DNA of 12,816 bases from Subdoligranulum variabile (GCA_004552305.1 SFOX01000038.1:1-12816); one strand, 5' to 3'. Counted from the stretch's first letter, positions 1-6,363 are shown. Numbers and translations: made by a program. Notes: generated from the letters alone by a model not told the origin.

Positions 1-133
1 AAAATGCTCGCCAATACACAAAGTATTATCTGCGCTTTTGGCTTAGCATCTGCCGCACCTCGCTCGCCGTATCGGCACTTAGAATTATGCGGTATTGCCC
101 TTACAGTTTGTAATATCAGGAAAGAGGTTCCCT
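1..133 (+). other. Upstream region of metG
   Basis: No gene is supported here. A ribosome-binding site (AGGAAAGAGG, 118-127) precedes metG by six bases. TAGAAT at 80-85 is a plausible -10 box but has no good -35 box 17 bases upstream. A second AT-rich hexamer (TAATAT, 111-116) is too close to the start codon to serve comfortably. A T-box leader, which often precedes aminoacyl-tRNA synthetase genes in Firmicutes, would show the AGGGTGG-type T-box sequence and a terminator. Neither is visible, but the leader could begin outside the window. Confidence 0.4.
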
Positions 134-2146
134 ATGGATCAGAAAAAGTTCTACATCACGACCCCCATCTACTACCCCAGCGACAAGCTGCACATCGGTC
201 ACACCTACTGCACCGTCGCCACCGACGCCATGGCGCGCTACAAGCGCCTGCAGGGCTACAACGTCAAGTTTTTGACCGGCACCGACGAGCATGGTCAGAA
301 AATCGAGCTGAAGGCCAAGGAAGCCGGCGTCACCCCGCAGCAGTTCGTGGACAACATTGTCGAGGGTCCCAAGGGCGTCAAGGATCTGTGGAAGCTGATG
401 AACATCAGCTACGACCGTTTTATCCGTACCACCGATGATTATCACGTTGCCGCCATCCAGAAGATCTTTAAAAAGATGTACGAAAAGGGCGACATCTACA
501 AGGGCAAGTACGTCGGCAAATACTGCACCCCGTGTGAGAGCTTCTGGACCGAGAGCCAGCTTGTCAACGGCTGCTGCCCCGACTGCGGGCGCCCCGTCAT
601 CGACGCCGAGGAGGAAGCCTACTTCTTCCGCCTGTCCAAGTACGCCGACCGCGTGCGCGACCTGCTGGTCAACACCGACTTTTTGCTGCCCCGCTCCCGC
701 GTGAACGAGATGGTCCACAACTTCATCGACCCGGGTCTGGAGGATCTGTGCGTTTCCCGCACCAGCTTCAAGTGGGGCGTGCCGGTGGACTTTGACCCCA
801 AGCACGTTGTCTATGTGTGGATCGACGCGCTGTTCAACTACACCACCGCGCTGGGCTTTATGAACGACAAATACCCCGACAGCGACTACGAAACCTTCTG
901 GCCCGCCGATGTACATTTTATCGGCAAGGAGATCGTGCGCTTCCACTCCATCATCTGGCCCGCCATGCTGATGAGCATGGATATGCCCCTGCCCAAGCAT
1001 GTGTACGGTCACGGCTGGCTGCTGCTGGACGGCGGCAAGATGTCCAAGTCCAAGGGCAACGTCGTGGATCCCTACCTGCTGGCAGAGCGTTACAGCGCCG
1101 ATGCGCTGCGCTACTTCCTGCTGCGCGACTTCCCCTTCGGCTCGGACGGCAACTTCTCCAACGAGCTGCTGATCAACCGCATCAATATGGATCTGGCGAA
1201 CGACCTCGGCAACCTGCTGAGCCGCACCACCGCCATGGCGGACAAGTACTTCGGCGGCACGCTGCCCGCCGAGCAGGCAGAGGGTGCCGAGGATGCCGCT
1301 TTGATCGAAAAGGTCAGCGGTCTGCGCGCCCGCTACGAGGCGGAGATGGAAAACTACGCCTTCCAGAACGCATTGGCAGACGTGTTTGAGGTCATCGACG
1401 CCGCCAACAAGTACATCGACGCCACCGCCCCGTGGGTGCTTGCCAAGAGCGAGGAAACCAAGCCCCGTCTGGCGCGCGTGCTGTACAACCTTGCCGAAAC
1501 GCTGCGCATCTGCACCGTGCTGCTGCAGCCGTTTATGCCCACCGCCTGCGAGAAGATCTTCTCCCAGCTGGGCGTTGCCGATGCGGGCAAAACGTGGGAC
1601 AGCGCCGCCGCCTTCGGCAGCCTGCCCGCCACCGCCACCCTGCACAAGGGCGAAAACCTGTTCCCCCGCATCGACACCGCCAAGGAGCTTGCCGAGCTGG
1701 ACGCCCTTGAGGCCGCCAACAAGGCAGCGGCACAGGCTGCCAATGCTGCCGCCGAGGAGCCAAAGGTCGAAGCCGCTGCTGCCAGCGCGGAGCTGATCGG
1801 TGAGCATGAGGACGAGATTTCCTTTGACGACTTCTGCAAGGTGGAGCTGCGCGTGGTCGAGATCCGCGCCTGCGAGCGCATGAAGGAGAGCAAGAAGCTG
1901 CTGCACCTGACCGTGTTTGACGGCGAGCGCGAGCGCTGCATCCTGTCCGGCATTGCCAAGTGGTTTGCGCCGGAGGATCTGATCGGCAAAAAGGTCGGCA
2001 TCGTTGCCAACCTTGCCCCCCGCCCGATGATGAAGGGCAAGTACGTCAGCGAGGGTATGATCTTTGCCGCCGACACCGATACCGAGGGCGGCTGTGCCTT
2101 GGCGTTCTTCCCCGACAGCACCCCTGCCGGTGCGCGCATCCATTGA
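134..2146 (+). CDS. metG: Methionyl-tRNA synthetase with C-terminal tRNA-binding domain
   Basis: This is a class I aminoacyl-tRNA synthetase that charges tRNA(Met) with methionine in the cytoplasm using ATP. The 670-residue protein has the family order. The Rossmann catalytic domain carries the HIGH motif at residues 20-23. A four-cysteine zinc knuckle follows (Cys131, Cys134, Cys148 or Cys147, Cys151), then KMSKS at 302-306 and the helical anticodon-binding domain at about 350-520. After an Ala/Glu-rich linker (about 530-562), an EMAP/Trbp111-like OB-fold domain (about 566-670) probably aids dimerisation and tRNA binding. The start at 134 is preferred over an in-frame ATG at 95, because a strong purine-rich site (118-127) precedes 134 and family homology begins immediately after it. 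The protein looks complete to its last residues. In many Firmicutes metG lies directly beside tatD. Here a transporter remnant separates them. Confidence 0.98.
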   Translation: MDQKKFYITTPIYYPSDKLHIGHTYCTVATDAMARYKRLQGYNVKFLTGTDEHGQKIELKAKEAGVTPQQFVDNIVEGPKGVKDLWKLMNISYDRFIRTTDDYHVAAIQKIFKKMYEKGDIYKGKYVGKYCTPCESFWTESQLVNGCCPDCGRPVIDAEEEAYFFRLSKYADRVRDLLVNTDFLLPRSRVNEMVHNFIDPGLEDLCVSRTSFKWGVPVDFDPKHVVYVWIDALFNYTTALGFMNDKYPDSDYETFWPADVHFIGKEIVRFHSIIWPAMLMSMDMPLPKHVYGHGWLLLDGGKMSKSKGNVVDPYLLAERYSADALRYFLLRDFPFGSDGNFSNELLINRINMDLANDLGNLLSRTTAMADKYFGGTLPAEQAEGAEDAALIEKVSGLRARYEAEMENYAFQNALADVFEVIDAANKYIDATAPWVLAKSEETKPRLARVLYNLAETLRICTVLLQPFMPTACEKIFSQLGVADAGKTWDSAAAFGSLPATATLHKGENLFPRIDTAKELAELDALEAANKAAAQAANAAAEEPKVEAAAASAELIGEHEDEISFDDFCKVELRVVEIRACERMKESKKLLHLTVFDGERERCILSGIAKWFAPEDLIGKKVGIVANLAPRPMMKGKYVSEGMIFAADTDTEGGCALAFFPDSTPAGARIH

Positions 2147-2303
2147 TGCGTGCCCGCAAAGCGCCGCCGGTATCCCCGTGCTGCTGTCCGCCGTGCTGAA
2201 CGGCGAAGCGCTGTTTGCGTGGAACCACCTTGCCGCACTGGCGCTGGTTTGCGTGGGTATTTATCTGGTAAACCGCGCCCCGCAGGAAAGAACAAACGTA
2301 TGA
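2145..2303 (+). pseudogene. 3' remnant of an EamA/DMT-family transporter gene
   Basis: The space between metG and tatD reads openly in a third frame for about 53 codons and ends at TGA 2301-2303. The translation has the look of the last helix-loop-helix of EamA-family permeases: a Pro-Val-Leu-Leu stretch, the Leu-Asn-Gly-Glu-Ala-Leu loop, then a hydrophobic segment ending Gly-Ile-Tyr-Leu-Val-Asn-Arg. No start codon with a ribosome-binding site belongs to it, and the recognisable part begins where the metG stop codon lies. Its stop overlaps the tatD start as ATGA, the arrangement expected for a formerly intact, translationally coupled upstream gene. I infer a deletion that removed the 5' part of the transporter gene. 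An assembly join is the alternative. The family assignment rests on pattern recognition of a short stretch. Confidence 0.6.
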
Positions 2304-3091
2304 ACAACATTTTTGACACACACGCCCACTATACCTCCCACCAGTTCGACGCCGACCGCGCCGCTGTGCTGTCCGCCCTGCCGCAGGGCGGCGTGGCAGG
2401 CGTTCTGGAGTGCGCGACCCATTCCGGCGACGCTGCCGGGGTGCTGGCGCTGGCGCACGAATATCCCTTTGTCCATGCCGCGCTGGGCATCCACCCCGAA
2501 AGTCTGATCGAGGAGGACGCCGCCACCGTGACCGTATACCACGGGGACTGGCGCGCCGAGCTGGCGGCGATGCGCCCGCTGTTTGCCGACCCTGCCGTAA
2601 AGGCGGTGGGCGAAATCGGGCTGGATCACCACTGGCCGGTGCCTAAGCAGGAGCAATACGACCTGTTTGAGGCGCAGCTGCAATTGGCAAAGGAATTGGA
2701 TCTGCCGGTTTCGGTACACGACCGCGAGGCGCACGCCGAAATGTACGAGCTGCTGCGCCGCTACAAGCCGCGCGGTGTGCTGCACTGTTACAGCGGCAGC
2801 CCCGACGATGCGGCGTGGCTGGTAGAGCAGGGTATGCTGCTGGGCTTCGGCGGGGCTGTGACCTACAAGGGCGCCAAGCGCGCCGCCAAGGTGCTGGCAG
2901 CCATACCGCACACGTCCGCCGTGCTGGAAACCGACTGCCCGTATATGGCGCCGGAACCCGTGCGCGGGCACCGCAACGACAGCCGCAACATTGCCCATGT
3001 GGCGGATTCTATCGGTACGATTTGGGGCATGGACGCGCAGGCGGTGTTGGATATCACCGCCGCCAACGCCCGGAAATGCTTCAATTTGTAA
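2300..3091 (+). CDS. tatD: TatD-family metal-dependent DNase/hydrolase
   Basis: A 263-residue TIM-barrel metallohydrolase of the TatD family (YabD/YcfH-like in Firmicutes). Characterised members are 3'-5' exonucleases or DNases with two divalent metals. Visible metal-ligand motifs are His8-x-His10 near the N-terminus, Glu105 in the VGEIGLD segment, His140-Asp141 in VHDRE, His162 in LHCYSGS, and Asp212 in the ETDCPY segment. Their order and spacing fit the family, and the length is usual (about 255-265). The start at 2300 has an upstream GGAAAG (2284-2289) and the family's Asp-Thr-His-Ala-His begins at residue 6. The start overlaps the stop of the transporter remnant by ATGA, so it was probably translated by coupling. 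It now presumably depends on readthrough from metG. The exact cellular substrate cannot be told from sequence. Confidence 0.95.
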   Translation: MNNIFDTHAHYTSHQFDADRAAVLSALPQGGVAGVLECATHSGDAAGVLALAHEYPFVHAALGIHPESLIEEDAATVTVYHGDWRAELAAMRPLFADPAVKAVGEIGLDHHWPVPKQEQYDLFEAQLQLAKELDLPVSVHDREAHAEMYELLRRYKPRGVLHCYSGSPDDAAWLVEQGMLLGFGGAVTYKGAKRAAKVLAAIPHTSAVLETDCPYMAPEPVRGHRNDSRNIAHVADSIGTIWGMDAQAVLDITAANARKCFNL

Positions 3092-3132
3092 TAGGCAACA
3101 CCCTTACACAAAAATACAGGAGTGGAATTTTT

Positions 3133-3366
3133 ATGAAAGCACGCATCCCGAAGCACCGCGAATTTATCATTGATTTCCCGCAGGATATGGACAACGCCAA
3201 GGCCAACGAGGGCTGGGACAAGCTGAACCAGATCGTGGAGGACTACAAGAAGTCCCACAATGGTCAGAGCGTTTACGCTGCCACCTTTATTGAGGACTGC
3301 GAGCCTGCCGTCAAGAAACTGCAGGAAGAATACGGCTTCAACTACACTGTGCAGGAAGTGCGGTAA
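3133..3366 (+). CDS. Conserved-looking small protein of unknown function (77 aa)
   Basis: I do not recognise this gene. The start at 3133 has a good ribosome-binding site (AGGAGTGG, 3118-3125) and lies 41 bases after tatD. The 77-residue product is cytoplasmic in character: highly charged, with no signal peptide or membrane segment. A Lys/Arg/His-rich N-terminus is followed by a hydrophobic beta-like stretch, an amphipathic helix around residues 25-42 rich in Asp/Glu/Lys, and a C-terminal helix-strand containing one Cys. Strong initiation signals, codon use like the neighbouring genes and a rho-independent terminator directly after the stop all argue that it is a real gene and the last of the metG-tatD transcription unit. 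Confidence 0.75.
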   Translation: MKARIPKHREFIIDFPQDMDNAKANEGWDKLNQIVEDYKKSHNGQSVYAATFIEDCEPAVKKLQEEYGFNYTVQEVR

Positions 3367-3369
3367 ACC

Positions 3370-3402
3370 AAACGGCGGACGAGTGCGTCCGCCGTTTTTC
3401 TT
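3370..3402 (+). terminator. Rho-independent terminator ending the metG-tatD-small ORF unit
   Basis: A perfect stem pairs AACGGCGGAC (3371-3380) with GTCCGCCGTT (3387-3396) across the six-base loop GAGTGC, extendable by one A-T pair. It is followed by TTTCTT. It begins four bases after the stop codon of the small protein and separates that unit from the acetyltransferase gene. Confidence 0.9.
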
Positions 3403-3418
3403 ATTTGAGGGTACCGGT

Positions 3419-3892
3419 ATGGGAAAGATAGAGATACGTCCCGCTGTGATGCAGGACTTGCCCGACATTCTGGCGCTGTACGGCGTGCTGGACCGCGAGC
3501 TGGTGGCGATGCAGCCGGACTTTTTCTGCGCTGCACCCCGCAGCGAGCAGGACACCGCCGCTGCCCTTTGCGACGACAACGCGGTGTTTTTCCTGGCGGT
3601 GCAGGACGGTGCCGTCGTTGGGCTGGCGCTGGTGGAATACGCCGGGTGGACGCCGGCGTTCAGCTGCGTTTTGCCCCACCGCTACGCGCGGCTGAGCGAC
3701 CTTGTCGTGCTGCCCGACCTGCGCGGGCAGGGCATCGGCAGCGCGCTTTTGGGTGCCGCCAAGCGCTGGGCGCGGGACCGGCGGCTGGAATATCTGGAGC
3801 TGAACGTGCTGGCGCAAAACACCGCGGCGATGGCGCTGTATGAATCCCACGATTTTGTCGATGCCACGCACACGATGCGGTGTATGCTGTAG
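3419..3892 (+). CDS. GNAT-family N-acetyltransferase
   Basis: A 157-residue protein with the Gcn5-related acetyltransferase fold. The N-terminus has the typical beta1-alpha1 pattern (IEIRPAVMQDLPDILALY). Motif A lies at about residues 92-115, with the acetyl-CoA pyrophosphate loop Arg102-Gly-Gln-Gly-Ile-Gly107. Motif B follows, with an Asn in the LNVLAQN segment and the ALYESHDF signature near the C-terminus. The acceptor substrate cannot be inferred. Nothing marks it as RimI (no ribosomal-protein context), so it is left without a symbol. The start at 3419 fits the domain start, but its ribosome-binding site is modest (TGAGG, 3406-3410). It begins 17 bases after a terminator, so it may be driven by readthrough or by a promoter I cannot pick out. 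No clear terminator follows. The next 450 bases are repeats. Confidence 0.9.
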   Translation: MGKIEIRPAVMQDLPDILALYGVLDRELVAMQPDFFCAAPRSEQDTAAALCDDNAVFFLAVQDGAVVGLALVEYAGWTPAFSCVLPHRYARLSDLVVLPDLRGQGIGSALLGAAKRWARDRRLEYLELNVLAQNTAAMALYESHDFVDATHTMRCML

Positions 3893-3918
3893 GTTGGCAG
3901 GGCGCGGCTTTTTTGCAC

Positions 3919-3994
3919 GGCGGGGTGAGGTCACCCCGCCCTACAGGGCAATAAAAAACATTGCGCAGTAGGGGCGGGGCATTGCCCCGCCCGC
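3919..3994 (+). repeat. Dispersed two-hairpin repeat, left copy
   Basis: Two perfect hairpins lie about 30 bases apart. GGCGGGGTGA (3919-3928) pairs with TCACCCCGCC (3931-3940), and GGGCGGGGCA (3972-3981) pairs with TGCCCCGCCC (3983-3992). The linker reads CTACAGGGCAATAAAAAAC and TTGCGCAGTAG. The segment 3922-3994 recurs at 12687-12758 in the same orientation with about six substitutions and one single-base gap. The second hairpin belongs to a GTAGGGG-headed hairpin family with further members at 12536-12559, 12793-12816 and, inverted, 12603-12626. Confidence 0.9.
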
Positions 3995-4036
3995 AACCTA
4001 ACGGCTGCAACAATCTACCGGACAAACCGCGTCTAT

Positions 4037-4150
4037 GGCTTCCCCCTTTGGGGGAAGCTGTCACCGAAGGTGACTGATGAGGGGGCAACTCCCGGACATT
4101 TCCCCCTCATCCGGCGCGTTCCGCGCCACCTTCCCCCCAAGGGGGAAGGC
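4037..4150. repeat. Inverted doublet of a 50-base two-hairpin unit
   Basis: The unit occurs at 4037-4086 (+) and again, inverted, at 4101-4150 (-), with a 14-base spacer. Each unit has hairpin 1 (nine-base CTTCCCCC/GGGGGAAG-type stem, three-base loop), hairpin 2 (six-base stem, loop GAA) and the tail GATGAGGGGG. The tails of the two copies can pair with each other (4076-4085 with 4102-4111). Hairpin 2 is GTCACC-GAA-GGTGAC in one copy and GGCGCG-GAA-CGCGCC in the other. The copies align over 50 bases without gaps, with 11 differences. Eight of these form four compensatory base-pair changes. The layout resembles REP doublets (BIME/REPIN) mobilised by RAYT transposases, but no such transposase is in the window. 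Confidence 0.88.
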
Positions 4151-4171
4151 TTTCCCTACACCGCCCTATAA

Positions 4172-4198
4172 TAAAAATGTGTCCGCATAGCGGACACA
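4172..4198 (-). terminator. Leftward-facing terminator with no gene in front of it
   Basis: A perfect nine-base stem pairs TGTGTCCGC (4178-4186) with GCGGACACA (4190-4198), loop ATA. On the - strand the stem is followed by TTTTTAT, giving a standard rho-independent terminator. No - strand gene lies upstream of it: the nearest genes on both sides are on the + strand. It faces away from the transporter gene, about 150 bases upstream of its start. Confidence 0.7.
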
Positions 4199-4204
4199 CC
4201 AAAT

Positions 4205-4232
4205 CTCAACTCTAAACTCTCCACGCTCCACT
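4205..4232. repeat. Four degenerate 7-base repeats, left copy
   Basis: CTCAACT, CTAAACT, CTCCACG and CTCCACT follow one another without gaps. The same type of array (four units of AACTCCT/AACTCTC on the opposite strand) lies at 12426-12453. Both arrays sit between a gene start and a terminator facing away from that gene. Confidence 0.6.
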
Positions 4233-4276
4233 TTGAGCGCAGCGTTTCCCCTTCCCCGTTTTTTCCCTTTTGGGTA

Positions 4277-4305
4277 TTGATTCTCCCCGGCAAATGTGCT
4301 ACACT
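4277..4305 (+). promoter_or_regulatory. Promoter of the NSS transporter operon
   Basis: TTGATT (4277-4282), a 17-base spacer, and TACACT (4300-4305) preceded by TGC (4297-4299), so an extended -10 promoter. Transcription would start near 4312, leaving a leader of about 40 bases. The same TGTGCTAyACT wording is seen in the rpsO promoter, which supports the call. Confidence 0.7.
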
Positions 4306-4351
4306 GGTTGCATTGCTTGTAATGAAATAATTTCACGGGAGAGTTGACAAA

Positions 4352-5719
4352 TTGAAAACTAAAAATCGTAGTTCTTTTTCCGGCAAAATCGGCTTTGTGC
4401 TGTCGGCAGCGGGTGCCTCGGTGGGCTTGGGCAACATCTGGCGTTTCCCCTATCTCGCCGCCAAATACGGCGGCGGCATTTTTCTGCTGGTGTACATTTT
4501 GCTCGCCGTCACCTTCGGCTACAGTATGATCATTGCCGAAACCGCCTTGGGACGTATGACCCACAAAAGCCCGGTCGGCGCGTTTTCCGCCTTCGGCAAG
4601 GGGCGCGGGCGGCAGCTGGGCGGCTGGATCAACGCCATCATCCCCATCCTGATCGTGCCGTACTACTCGGTCATTGGCGGCTGGGTCATCAAATACCTGC
4701 TGGAATACCTGCGCGGCAACATCGCCGCGCTGGCGGCGGACGGCTACTTTGGGGCGTTCATCTCCTCCGGGCTGTCGGTTGAGGTCTGCTTCCTGATTTT
4801 CACCGCCTTCACGCTGTCCATCATCTTTGCCGGCGTGCGCGGCGGCGTGGAGCGCGTGTCCAAGTGGATGATGCCCGTGCTGGTCGTGCTGTCGCTGGCC
4901 ATTGCCGGGTACTCGGTCACCCGTCCCGGCGCGCTGGCGGGCGTCAAGTATCTTCTTGTGCCGAATCCTGCCACCTTTTCCTGGATGACCGTTGTCGCCG
5001 CCATGGGGCAGATGTTCTACTCGCTGTCCATCGCCATGGGCATTCTGGTCACCTTCGGCTCCTATATGAAAAAGGACATTTCCATCGAGGATTCCACCCA
5101 AAATGTCGAAATTTTTGACACCGCCATCGCCATTATGGCAGGTCTTATGATCATCCCCGCCGTGTTCTCTTTTTCCGGCGGCGACCCCGACACCTTGCAG
5201 GCAGGTCCCTCGCTGATGTTCATCACCTTGCCCAAGGTCTTTGCCGAGATGGGGCTTGGCACCGTGGTGGGCGTTCTGTTCTTTGTGCTGGTGCTGTTTG
5301 CCGCCGTGACCAGCTCCATTGCCCTGACCGAGAGCGCCGTTTCGACCTTTGAGGACGAGCTGGGCTGGGACCGCAAACGCTCCACCGCGCTGATCGCCGT
5401 AATTATGATCGCGCTGGGCAGCCTGTCCGCGCTGGGCTACGGTCCCTTGGCGGGCGTGACGGTGTTCGGTATGCAGATGCTGGACTTCTTTGATTTTCTG
5501 ACAAACTCGGTCATGATGCCGATCGCCGCCATTGCCACCTGCCTGCTGATTTCCCGGGTGGTCGGCGTGGATGCCATCGCGCAGGAGGTCACCGCCGGGG
5601 GCAAGCCCTTCCGCCGCAAGCGGATTTTCTGCTTTATGATCCGCTGGCTCTGCCCGATTTTTGCCGCCATCATTCTGGCAAGCTCGGTTGCCAACGCGCT
5701 GGGCTGGATCACGATGTGA
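4352..5719 (+). CDS. Sodium:neurotransmitter symporter (NSS/SLC6) family amino-acid transporter
   Basis: A 455-residue integral membrane protein of the LeuT/MhsT/TnaT class, which couples Na+ entry to uptake of an amino acid. TM1 carries the family signature: the unwound Gly25-Leu-Gly-Asn28 followed by Trp30-Arg-Phe-Pro33-Tyr, where substrate and sodium bind. Hydrophobic segments indicate 11 TM helices. The last is just before the C-terminus, so it is the short bacterial form similar in length to MhsT (about 450) and lacks TM12. The start is TTG at 4352, supported by GGGAGAG (4337-4343) eight bases upstream and by the family's usual short basic N-terminus (SSFSGKIGFVLSAAGA). TTG may lower expression. 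Substrate is not predictable with confidence. Hydrophobic or aromatic amino acids are common for this subgroup. It is the first gene of a two-gene operon with the hydrolase-like gene 10 bases downstream. Confidence 0.93.
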   Translation: MKTKNRSSFSGKIGFVLSAAGASVGLGNIWRFPYLAAKYGGGIFLLVYILLAVTFGYSMIIAETALGRMTHKSPVGAFSAFGKGRGRQLGGWINAIIPILIVPYYSVIGGWVIKYLLEYLRGNIAALAADGYFGAFISSGLSVEVCFLIFTAFTLSIIFAGVRGGVERVSKWMMPVLVVLSLAIAGYSVTRPGALAGVKYLLVPNPATFSWMTVVAAMGQMFYSLSIAMGILVTFGSYMKKDISIEDSTQNVEIFDTAIAIMAGLMIIPAVFSFSGGDPDTLQAGPSLMFITLPKVFAEMGLGTVVGVLFFVLVLFAAVTSSIALTESAVSTFEDELGWDRKRSTALIAVIMIALGSLSALGYGPLAGVTVFGMQMLDFFDFLTNSVMMPIAAIATCLLISRVVGVDAIAQEVTAGGKPFRRKRIFCFMIRWLCPIFAAIILASSVANALGWITM

Positions 5720-5729
5720 GGATTTTGCT

Positions 5730-6308
5730 ATGAGGCTGGTCGTGTGTTTTCCCGGCATCGGCTACCATTGCGACAAGCCGCTGCTGTATTACAGCCGCCG
5801 TCTAGCGCGGGCTGACCGCGAGGTTCTGGTGCAGTACGCTTACCAAAAGCCCGGGCTGCGGGGCAACCCTGCCGCCCTGCGCACGGCGCTGGATGCGCTG
5901 TATGCGCAAGCGGAGCCGCAGCTGGCGGACATCGCCTGGGCGGACTATGACGAGGTCGTGTTTTTGGCCAAGAGCATCGGCACCGCCGTGGCAGCCGCCT
6001 ACGCGCAGCGGCACGGCATTGCCTGCAAGCTGGTGCTGTACACGCCGCTGGAGATGACCTACGACTTTGCGCCGAAGAATGCCTTGGCGTTTCTTGGCAC
6101 CGCCGACCCGTGGAGTGACGTTCCCGCCGTGACTGCCAAGGCGGGCAAAGCGCTGTATCTGTATCCCGGTGCCAACCACTCGCTGGAATGCGACGATGTT
6201 GCGAAAAATCTTGCCGTTTTGCAGGACGTTATGGCAAAGACGCGGCAGTTCCTCTGCCCGGCTGCGGCGGTGACCGCCGCCGATACCGGCATAAACGCGG
6301 TGTTGTGA
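5730..6308 (+). CDS. Small alpha/beta-hydrolase-like protein
   Basis: A 192-residue protein with the order of a compact alpha/beta hydrolase. An N-terminal strand ends in FPGIGYHCDKP (oxyanion-loop region). The nucleophile-elbow strand is VVFLAKSIGT with Ser82, the acid is Asp126 in FLGTADPWSD, and the base is His150 in PGANHSLE. Spacing and motif order fit a Ser-Asp-His triad. The elbow reads Ala-Lys-Ser-Ile-Gly instead of the usual Gly-x-Ser-x-Gly, which some small uncharacterised hydrolases also show. There is no signal peptide, so it is probably cytoplasmic. The start at 5730 lies 10 bases after the transporter stop, with GAGG at 5718-5721 as ribosome-binding site, so it is very likely co-transcribed with the transporter. 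Residues after about 175 look like an unstructured Ala-rich tail. Substrate unknown. Confidence 0.75.
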   Translation: MRLVVCFPGIGYHCDKPLLYYSRRLARADREVLVQYAYQKPGLRGNPAALRTALDALYAQAEPQLADIAWADYDEVVFLAKSIGTAVAAAYAQRHGIACKLVLYTPLEMTYDFAPKNALAFLGTADPWSDVPAVTAKAGKALYLYPGANHSLECDDVAKNLAVLQDVMAKTRQFLCPAAAVTAADTGINAVL

Positions 6309-6324
6309 CACCGCCGCACTACAC

Positions 6325-6363
6325 AAAAACCGCCGCCCCTTGCGGGGCGGCGGTTGCTGTTAT
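6325..6363. terminator. Bidirectional terminator between convergent operons
   Basis: A perfect 12-base stem pairs AACCGCCGCCCC (6328-6339) with GGGGCGGCGGTT (6344-6355), loop TTGC. On the - strand it is followed by TTTTTGTG, a clean terminator directly after pnp. On the + strand the T-rich tract is weaker (TTGCTGTTATTT) and ends the transporter-hydrolase unit. The + strand tract overlaps the gap just before the pnp stop. Confidence 0.88.

Noticed and set aside
95..133. Earlier in-frame start for metG
   Set aside because: The ATG at 134 has a strong ribosome-binding site directly before it and matches the family N-terminus. The 13 extra residues have no support.
1..133. T-box riboswitch upstream of metG
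   Set aside because: No T-box consensus and no terminator/antiterminator pair is visible. The region is also short, so this is absence of evidence within the window only.
4..438. 144-codon open frame overlapping the metG start
   Set aside because: Its later part is a frame-shifted reading of metG, and the first part has no ribosome-binding site or recognisable sequence.
116..2143. 675-codon open frame on the - strand opposite metG
   Set aside because: Antisense shadow of metG with biased Gly/Val/Leu/His composition and no ribosome-binding site or domain pattern.
3919..3940. Terminator for the GNAT gene
   Set aside because: The hairpin is stable but is followed by CTACAGGGCAATAAAA, with no T-tract on the + strand. 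It is better explained as part of the dispersed repeat.
4166..5758. 530-codon open frame on the - strand opposite the transporter
   Set aside because: Antisense shadow of a membrane-protein gene. The product is His/Gly/Asp/Gln-rich without any recognisable domain and runs into repeat DNA.
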